A stretch of 64,000 nt of DNA, from contig NZ_CP133777.1 of assembly GCF_034347385.1 (NCBI RefSeq), positions 3,720,001-3,784,000 on the forward strand, read 5' to 3'. Source of the DNA: Actimicrobium sp. CCC2.4 (GTDB lineage: Bacteria > Pseudomonadota > Gammaproteobacteria > Burkholderiales > Burkholderiaceae_D). The notes under the pieces are model-generated. The model saw only the letters and a list, made by a program, of their open reading frames with translations, was not told where the DNA came from and searched no databases. Of this stretch, positions 57,700 through 64,000 are shown one piece after another. How positions within the stretch are numbered: position 1 is the first letter of the stretch; each line of letters opens with the position of its first letter. Both the position numbers and the translations under genes were made by a program.

Positions 57700-59484
57700 T
57701 CAATCGCCCTTGACCGTTCCTTCCCGACGCGGATCGGCACCACCGAACCAGACGTCCTCGCCGTGCACAGTCATGCGCATAATGCCTTGCAAGCCGGAGG
57801 TCTGCGCCATGAGCCTGACGCTGTGGCCCTTGGCTTTCAGGGCATCGACCAGCGCATCCGGCACCCTGTCTTGCTCCAGTTCGGTCGGACCGTTACGGCT
57901 ACCGAAGTTGGGCAAGCTGATCGCCTGCTGAATATCAAGCCCCCAATCCATCATCCCCACCATGACCTTGCCGACATAATTGATAATCGCCGAACCGCCC
58001 GGCGAACCTGCCGACAACATCAGTTTGCGCCCGCTTTTTTCAAACACGAACGTAGGGGACATCGCGCTACGGGCACGCTTGCCGCCCTGCACCCGGTTTG
58101 CAACCGGGCCAGTTGCATCGGCGGCATCGAACGAAAAATCCGTCAGCTGGTTATTGAGCAAAAAGCCGTCCACCATCTGGCGCGCGCCAAACTGATCTTC
58201 AATCGACGTCGTCATTGCTACCGACTGCCCCTGCGCATCGACGACCGAGAGATGCGAGGTCGAATTAAATTCGGGCGAGGTATCGAGGCCCTGCGCCAGC
58301 TTGGTCGCCGGTGGCTGGCCGGACGGTGCGACACCCATCGATTTTTCGGTGATCAACGCGCCGCGTGCCGCCAGATAGCGCTGGTCCAGCAGAGGTTTGA
58401 CGCTGCCGCCCGGCAACGGCACGAAGTCGGTATCGGCAACGTAACGGGCGCGATCCGCAAATGCCAGTCGCCCTGCTTCGGCAAACAGGTGCACGCCTTC
58501 CGCATCCGGCACGCCGTCCCTGGGCGCATAGGCGCTCATGGTGCGTGCCTCAAGCATGCCCAGCATTTGCGCAATGGCAATGCCACCCGAGGAGGGCGGT
58601 GGCATTCCGCACACCGTCCAGGCGCGATAGTCACTGCATACCGGATCGCGCACCTTGGCCTGATAACCGGCAAGATCGGCCAAGGTCAAGCCTCCCGGAT
58701 TAGTCGGATGCCCCTGTACTTTGGCAACGATATTACGTGCGACCCGTCCGGTATAGAACGCGTCGGCACCACCTGCCGCGATGTCACGCAAAACTGCCGC
58801 CAATGCCGGATTTTTAAGCAGATGGCCTGCGCTCCACGGACTGCCGTCCCCATCATAAAAATAAGCTGCTGCAGTCGGGTCACGCTTCAGATAGAGCTCG
58901 CTCTTGAGCAGGCCGGCCAGGCGTGGACTGACCACGAAGCCATCATCAGCCTGTTTGATGGCCGGCCCAAACAACGCTGACCAGGGCAACTTCCCATGCT
59001 GCCGGTGAGCCAGCTCGAGCATCCGCAGTACCCCCGGCGCACCGACCGCGCGCCCGCCGACGACACCATCATGAAACGCCAGCGGTTTGCCTCCGGTGTC
59101 GAGGAACAGTTTTTCGGTAGCCGCTGACGGTGCGGTTTCGCGGCCGTCGTAGGCCTTCATACTGACTCCATCGAACAGCATCAGAAAACCGCCTCCGCCG
59201 ATGCCCGATGATTGCGGCTCGACCAGCGTCAGGACCATCTGGGCGGCAATTGCGGCATCGATTGCAGAACCACCGGCCTTGAGCATCTGATAGCCGGCAT
59301 CGGTTGCCAGGGGATTGGCAGAAGCAATCATGAATTTTTTTGCGACGACACCGGTTTTTTCGGTATAGCCGGAAGCGGCTTCGGGCGCAGGTTTGGCAGG
59401 CGGGGAGAGTTGTGCGGACTGGCTGGCACAACCGGAGAATGCCGTTGCGCAAAGGAAGATCGAAACGATATCAAGTTTGACCAT
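57700..59484 (-). CDS. ggt: Gamma-glutamyltransferase (Ntn hydrolase), lipoprotein
   Basis: A 594-residue predicted lipoprotein (lipobox FSGC, Cys near residue 18). It splits into two chains at the nucleophile Thr in FNSTSHLSVVDAQG. SSGIGGGGFLMLFDG, the substrate loop PPPSSGGIAIAQMLG and the late SAGSPGGSAIINY motif are typical. It cleaves glutathione and gamma-glutamyl peptides in the periplasm. ATG 59484 is chosen because it begins the signal peptide and has GGAG upstream; the frame to 59517 adds non-conserved residues. Confidence 0.93.
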   Translation of the reverse strand: MVKLDIVSIFLCATAFSGCASQSAQLSPPAKPAPEAASGYTEKTGVVAKKFMIASANPLATDAGYQMLKAGGSAIDAAIAAQMVLTLVEPQSSGIGGGGFLMLFDGVSMKAYDGRETAPSAATEKLFLDTGGKPLAFHDGVVGGRAVGAPGVLRMLELAHRQHGKLPWSALFGPAIKQADDGFVVSPRLAGLLKSELYLKRDPTAAAYFYDGDGSPWSAGHLLKNPALAAVLRDIAAGGADAFYTGRVARNIVAKVQGHPTNPGGLTLADLAGYQAKVRDPVCSDYRAWTVCGMPPPSSGGIAIAQMLGMLEARTMSAYAPRDGVPDAEGVHLFAEAGRLAFADRARYVADTDFVPLPGGSVKPLLDQRYLAARGALITEKSMGVAPSGQPPATKLAQGLDTSPEFNSTSHLSVVDAQGQSVAMTTSIEDQFGARQMVDGFLLNNQLTDFSFDAADATGPVANRVQGGKRARSAMSPTFVFEKSGRKLMLSAGSPGGSAIINYVGKVMVGMMDWGLDIQQAISLPNFGSRNGPTELEQDRVPDALVDALKAKGHSVRLMAQTSGLQGIMRMTVHGEDVWFGGADPRREGTVKGD

Positions 59485-59600
59485 GCGGGCTCCATCCAAG
59501 TCTAAAAAGGCAAGCACGTTGCTCGCCTCAGTGTAGGCTGGCCGACTGCCGCTGTCATCGCTAAATCTGCCACAAGTTCATGCGGCAGATCAGTCTGTGT

Positions 59601-60359
59601 TTATTTAGGCTGCATCCGGATCGCCCCGTCCAGACGAATAGTCTCGCCATTGAGCATGACGTTTTCGATGATGGCCTTGGCGAGATGCGCGTACTCGGCA
59701 GGCCGCCCGAGCCGGGGTGGGAACGGCACCATCTTGCCCAGCGCGTCCTGAACTTCCTGCGGCATGCCAAGCAGCATCGGCGTCTCGAAAATGCCGGGCG
59801 CAATCGTCATCACGCGGATACCGCTGCGCGATAAATCGCGCGCCATCGGCAAGGTCAGACCGACCACGGCGGCTTTTGACGACGCATACGCTGCCTGCCC
59901 GATCTGGCCATCGTAGGCGGCAACCGAGGCGGTGTTGATGATGATTCCGCGTTCGCCATGCTCGACACCGTCGGTTTGTTCCATTGCCGATGCAGCCAGC
60001 CGTGCCATATTGAATGTGCCAACCAGGTTGATGTTGACGGCGCGCTGGAACACATCCAGAGGATGCGGACCATTCTTGCCTACCGTCTTGACTGCCGGTG
60101 CGACACCGGCGCAATTGATCAGACCACGCAAAGTACCCATGCCAACGGCCGCATCGACGGCAGCCTGGCCGTCCACTTCAGAGGTCACGTCACATTTGAC
60201 GAACCGGCCACCAAGCTCTTCGGCCAGTGCGATCCCTGCGTCGACCTGTACATCAGCAAGCACTACTTTGCCGCCGTTGGCGGCAATCATGCGGGCGGTG
60301 GCGGCACCGAGGCCCGATGCGCCGCCGGTGATCAGGAATACATTGTCTTTGATTTGCAT
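59601..60359 (-). CDS. SDR oxidoreductase, 3-hydroxyacyl-CoA dehydrogenase type
   Basis: A 252-residue short-chain dehydrogenase. The NAD loop is [16 protein letters not shown], the catalytic YxxxK is in [11 protein letters not shown], and the Ser is in [13 protein letters not shown]. The long region ending [20 protein letters not shown] is typical of the HSD10-like 3-hydroxyacyl-CoA / 2-methyl-3-hydroxybutyryl-CoA dehydrogenases of fatty acid and isoleucine breakdown. A perfect palindrome lies 41 bp upstream. Confidence 0.88.
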   Translation of the reverse strand: MQIKDNVFLITGGASGLGAATARMIAANGGKVVLADVQVDAGIALAEELGGRFVKCDVTSEVDGQAAVDAAVGMGTLRGLINCAGVAPAVKTVGKNGPHPLDVFQRAVNINLVGTFNMARLAASAMEQTDGVEHGERGIIINTASVAAYDGQIGQAAYASSKAAVVGLTLPMARDLSRSGIRVMTIAPGIFETPMLLGMPQEVQDALGKMVPFPPRLGRPAEYAHLAKAIIENVMLNGETIRLDGAIRMQPK

Positions 60360-60400
60360 GCTGTTCTCGCTGGGTTAAAAAATGAGGGATATCTGAGCTC

Positions 60401-60422
60401 TTGACGTTAACGTTAACGTCAA
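60401..60422. promoter_or_regulatory. Perfect 22-bp palindrome upstream of the SDR gene
   Basis: The half site TTGACGTTAAC is followed directly by its inverted copy. It lies between the hppA terminator and the SDR start. Symmetry and position suggest an operator, perhaps for a MerR-type LiuR or a TetR-type repressor of acyl-CoA breakdown; which one is inference. Confidence 0.7.
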
Positions 60423-60464
60423 CATCAATCCCGCAAGATTGTAACGGCAATTTTTCAACCGTCC

Positions 60465-60503
60465 AAAAAAACTGGCCTGCCAGCACAGCACAACCGGCAG
60501 GCC
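60465..60503 (-). terminator. Terminator of hppA
   Basis: GGCCTGCC and GGCAGGCC pair around a 14-base loop; on the minus strand a T7 run follows, beginning 6 bp beyond the hppA stop. Confidence 0.88.
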
Positions 60504-60509
60504 GCACGA

Positions 60510-62618
60510 CTATTTGGACAGTGCCACGGGTGCGGTGATGGGCGCCAATACAAGGCTGCTGTGTCCGCCACCCATTTGCGGTCCCGTCGCCGGCAGCAGC
60601 GGCACCATCAGCAAGGCGACGATGTTGATAATCTTGATGAGCGGATTGATGGCCGGCCCGGCCGTGTCCTTGTAAGGATCGCCGACCGTGTCGCCGGTTA
60701 CTGCCGCCTTGTGCGCGTCCGAGCCTTTACCGCCGTGATGACCGTCTTCAATGTATTTCTTGGCGTTGTCCCAGGCACCGCCGCCGGTCGTCATCGAGAT
60801 CGCCACGAACAGACCGGTCACGATGGCTCCCATCAGCAAGCCTCCCAGCGCCGCCGGTCCTAGCAGCATGCCGACCAGGATGGGTACGATCACCGGCAGC
60901 AGCGACGGCACGATCATTTCCTTGATCGCCGCAGTCGTCAGCATGTCGACGGCCTTGTCGTATTCCGGCTTGCCGGTGCCATCCATGATGCCCTTGATAT
61001 CGCGAAACTGGCGCCGTACCTCGACCACCACTGCGCCGGCGGCGCGCCCGACCGCTTCCATCGCCATCGCGCCGAACAGGTACGGAATCAGGCCACCAAT
61101 GAACAGGCCGACAATGACCAGCGGATTGGACAAGTCGAACGAGGTGCTTTTGCCGGCGGAGTCGAGTGCATGGGTGTAGTCGGCAAACAGCACCAGCGCG
61201 GCCAGTCCGGCCGAACCGATCGCATAGCCTTTGGTGACCGCCTTGGTGGTATTGCCAACCGCATCAAGCGGATCGGTGATTGCACGTACCGACTCGGGCA
61301 TGCCGGACATCTCAGCGATGCCGCCGGCGTTATCGGTAATCGGACCATACGCATCGAGTGCGACGATGATGCCGGCCATCGACAGCATCGACGTTGCCGC
61401 GATCGCGATGCCGTACAAGCCACCGAGGTAGTACGACACGAGGATCGCGACGCAGACCGCCAGTACCGGATACGCGGTCGACTTCATCGACACGCCCAGC
61501 CCGGCGATGATGTTGGTGCCATGGCCCGTGGTCGAGGCCTGGGCGATATGCTGGACCGGCTTGAAGTCAGTGCCGGTGTAGTACTCGGTGATATAGACCA
61601 TCAGGCCGGTCAGGACGATGCCGACGACTGCCGAACCCATCATCGACGGGCGCATGTCATACGGCATCACGGTCCACGTCACGGCCGCAAAACCGATCAG
61701 CGACAAGCCCGCTGCCCACCACAAACCGGTGTACAGCGCGGACATGATTTTCTTGCCGGGTTTGGCTTTCACCATCGAGCAGCCGACAATTGACGCCAGG
61801 ATGGACACCCCGCCCAACAGTAACGGATACAGCGCTGCCTGCGCCTCACTGCCCTTGATCAGTAACGCGCCGAGCAGCATCGTCGCAATCAGTGTCACCA
61901 CGTAGGTTTCGAACAGGTCAGCGGCCATGCCGGCACAATCACCGACGTTGTCACCGACGTTATCGGCGATGACGGCGGGATTGCGCGGATCATCTTCCGG
62001 GATGCCGGCCTCGACCTTGCCCACCAGGTCGGCACCGACATCGGCTCCCTTCGTAAATATGCCGCCACCCAGGCGCGCAAAGATCGAAATCAGCGACGCA
62101 CCGAACGCCAGCCCGATCAAGGGCTTGAGCAAGTCGTGCAGCACCACCGCGCCACCGGCCGCCGAACTCAGGTACCAGTAGAACAGCGTGACACCCAGCA
62201 GCCCGAGGCCGACCACCAGCATGCCGGTGATGGCTCCGCCGCGAAAGGCGACATCGAGCGCATCGTTCATGCCGCGCGTGGCCGCCTGCGCAGTACGCAC
62301 GTTGGCCTTCACCGACACGTTCATGCCAATAAAACCGCAGCCGCCCGACAGGACAGCACCGATCAGGAAGCCAATCGCCGTGACCATGCCCAGGCCCGGC
62401 AGAAAGGCGATCAGCACAAATAACACAGCACCCACGATGCCGATGGTGCGGTACTGGCGCGCCAGATAAGCCGCAGCACCCAGTTCGATGGCAGCAGCGA
62501 TTTCCTGCATGCGCGGGTTACCTGCATCCTGTTTCAGGATCCAGCTACGCGAGACCAGACCGTAAATCACTGCGACGATGCCGCATGCTACGGCGAACCA
62601 CAACCCTGCTGTTGCCAT
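60510..62618 (-). CDS. hppA: Membrane-bound proton-translocating pyrophosphatase
   Basis: A 702-residue integral membrane protein with about 15-16 hydrophobic segments that couples pyrophosphate hydrolysis to proton pumping. Substrate sites [22 protein letters not shown] and the later [36 protein letters not shown] contain the Asp/Lys clusters that bind Mg-PPi. The diagnostic segment reads GNTTKA; Lys here marks the potassium-independent H+-pumping subtype (the dependent type has Ala). It is a single gene with its own terminator. Confidence 0.96.
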   Translation of the reverse strand: MATAGLWFAVACGIVAVIYGLVSRSWILKQDAGNPRMQEIAAAIELGAAAYLARQYRTIGIVGAVLFVLIAFLPGLGMVTAIGFLIGAVLSGGCGFIGMNVSVKANVRTAQAATRGMNDALDVAFRGGAITGMLVVGLGLLGVTLFYWYLSSAAGGAVVLHDLLKPLIGLAFGASLISIFARLGGGIFTKGADVGADLVGKVEAGIPEDDPRNPAVIADNVGDNVGDCAGMAADLFETYVVTLIATMLLGALLIKGSEAQAALYPLLLGGVSILASIVGCSMVKAKPGKKIMSALYTGLWWAAGLSLIGFAAVTWTVMPYDMRPSMMGSAVVGIVLTGLMVYITEYYTGTDFKPVQHIAQASTTGHGTNIIAGLGVSMKSTAYPVLAVCVAILVSYYLGGLYGIAIAATSMLSMAGIIVALDAYGPITDNAGGIAEMSGMPESVRAITDPLDAVGNTTKAVTKGYAIGSAGLAALVLFADYTHALDSAGKSTSFDLSNPLVIVGLFIGGLIPYLFGAMAMEAVGRAAGAVVVEVRRQFRDIKGIMDGTGKPEYDKAVDMLTTAAIKEMIVPSLLPVIVPILVGMLLGPAALGGLLMGAIVTGLFVAISMTTGGGAWDNAKKYIEDGHHGGKGSDAHKAAVTGDTVGDPYKDTAGPAINPLIKIINIVALLMVPLLPATGPQMGGGHSSLVLAPITAPVALSK

Positions 62619-62804
62619 ATCAACTCCTCCTCATGTTCACAATCACGTTCACATTGGAAAAAGGATGGCGATACAGCGCCGCATTACGTCGGCATTGCTG
62701 TGTCGTCATGCTCAGGTAAACCCTTTGTACTACGCTACCTTGCCTGTCGAAACCGTCTTTTGATATCGGTGAACTATTACCGCCTGCCCTTGCGGATCAG
62801 AGAC

Positions 62805-62831
62805 CAAAAAAAAGCGGACACATGGTCCGCT
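62805..62831 (-). terminator. Terminator of adk
   Basis: On the minus strand AGCGGAC (62831-62825) pairs with GTCCGCT (62819-62813) around a 5-base loop, followed by eight T. It starts 6 bp beyond the adk stop codon. Confidence 0.93.
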
Positions 62832-62837
62832 ATCTTC

Positions 62838-63506
<669 letters not shown>

Positions 63507-63628
63507 CTATAGTTTTGAATTCTTGCGGTGATTGTCTCGAACAGCCAGACTACAACGCGCTGTTGTATCACACGAACTTTGCACGAAACTTACCATACAA
63601 ATTAATCAATACGATTATTCAGCGGATT

Positions 63629-64000
63629 TCAACTGAAATGCAAACGTACCCGCGCAAGATCTTCGGCGGTGTCGACACCGGCGGCGGGGGCACTGTCGGT
63701 CACATGGACCGCAATCGGAAAGCCATGCCACAAGACGCGCAACTGTTCCAGCACCTCGACCTGTTCGAGCGGGCTGATGGCCAGCGCCGGATACGCTTGC
63801 AGGAAGTCGTTCCGGTAAGCGTACAAACCGATATGTCGCAGGGGCTGGTATCCGGACGGCAGTACCGCTTGCGAGAGTGCAAAACCGTCGCGGTGCCACG
63901 GAATGACCGCACGCGAGAAATACAAGGCACGACTGCGGCTATCCAGCACCACCTTCACGACATTGCTATTAAACAAGTCCGCGCTCTCGGAAATGGCATG
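63629..64000 (-). CDS. kdsB: CMP-KDO synthetase (5' part outside window)
   Basis: Activates KDO as CMP-KDO for lipopolysaccharide core synthesis. Only the C-terminal 123 residues are inside the window; the frame is open through the right edge. [26 protein letters not shown] and [19 protein letters not shown] are diagnostic of KdsB. The end ...[17 protein letters not shown] is the normal C-terminus. The upstream neighbour lies outside the window. Confidence 0.95.
   Translation of the reverse strand, partial: HAISESADLFNSNVVKVVLDSRSRALYFSRAVIPWHRDGFALSQAVLPSGYQPLRHIGLYAYRNDFLQAYPALAISPLEQVEVLEQLRVLWHGFPIAVHVTDSAPAAGVDTAEDLARVRLHFS

Noticed and set aside
57502-58980. Plus-strand open frame opposite ggt and the patatin gene
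   Set aside because: It spans two well-supported genes on the other strand; no motifs.

Overview
The window is chromosomal DNA of a Gram-negative betaproteobacterium, most likely order Burkholderiales and in the Oxalobacteraceae range (a judgement from gene content and protein style, not from a marker tree). Support: LPS and lipoprotein biogenesis genes, TonB-dependent uptake, GlnE, MurJ, KdsB, a tkt-gapA pair and zinc-free L28/L33. Genes are dense, with uniform base usage. I see no insertion sequence, prophage, integrase or CRISPR array.

Layout. 0-5 kb: a partial YhdP/AsmA-like envelope protein divergent from glnE. 5-7.5 kb: a stand-alone signal peptidase I, then arsR-arsC-arsH with stop/start overlaps and no arsenite pump. 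7.5-9.7 kb: an orphan protein and a large Fic protein preceded by three direct repeats on a 20-bp grid. 9.9-13.5 kb: tkt, a GNAT acetyltransferase and gapA as one unit, divergent from rsmE. 14.6-18.3 kb: a TonB receptor and a lipoprotein phosphoesterase behind a Pho-box-like site. 18.4-25.7 kb: ribF-ileS-lspA-coaBC-dut plus an M48-like lipoprotein with an altered zinc motif. 25.8-32.4 kb: clpS-clpA, a cold-shock gene, a two-component system and icd.

32.5-41.4 kb: an RluE-type pseudouridine synthase, a TPR-HupE pair, small exported proteins, rpsT, murJ, a SirB1-type gene and uup. 41.5 kb: a tRNA-Arg(CCU) gene interrupted in the anticodon loop by a compact group I intron; this is the most notable element in the window. 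42-47 kb: a glycine-zipper lipoprotein, an FAH-family enzyme and livHMGF without an adjacent binding protein. 47.4-50.3 kb: fkpB-ispH, radC and rpmB-rpmG. 50.4-55 kb: a fatty-acid desaturase and purN-rsmB-mechanosensitive channel. 55-60.4 kb: a secreted barnase-like RNase with its barstar, a Pro/Tyr-rich exported protein, a patatin, a gamma-glutamyltransferase and an SDR dehydrogenase behind a perfect 22-bp palindrome. 60.5-64 kb: hppA, adk and the 3' part of kdsB.

Most of the window is core metabolism and envelope biogenesis. The accessory-looking islands are ars, Fic, the TonB receptor/phosphoesterase pair and RNase/barstar. Starts were chosen from Shine-Dalgarno sites, overlaps with the preceding gene and family N-termini; several differ from the longest open frame. 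Family assignments rest on motifs read by eye, with no database search.
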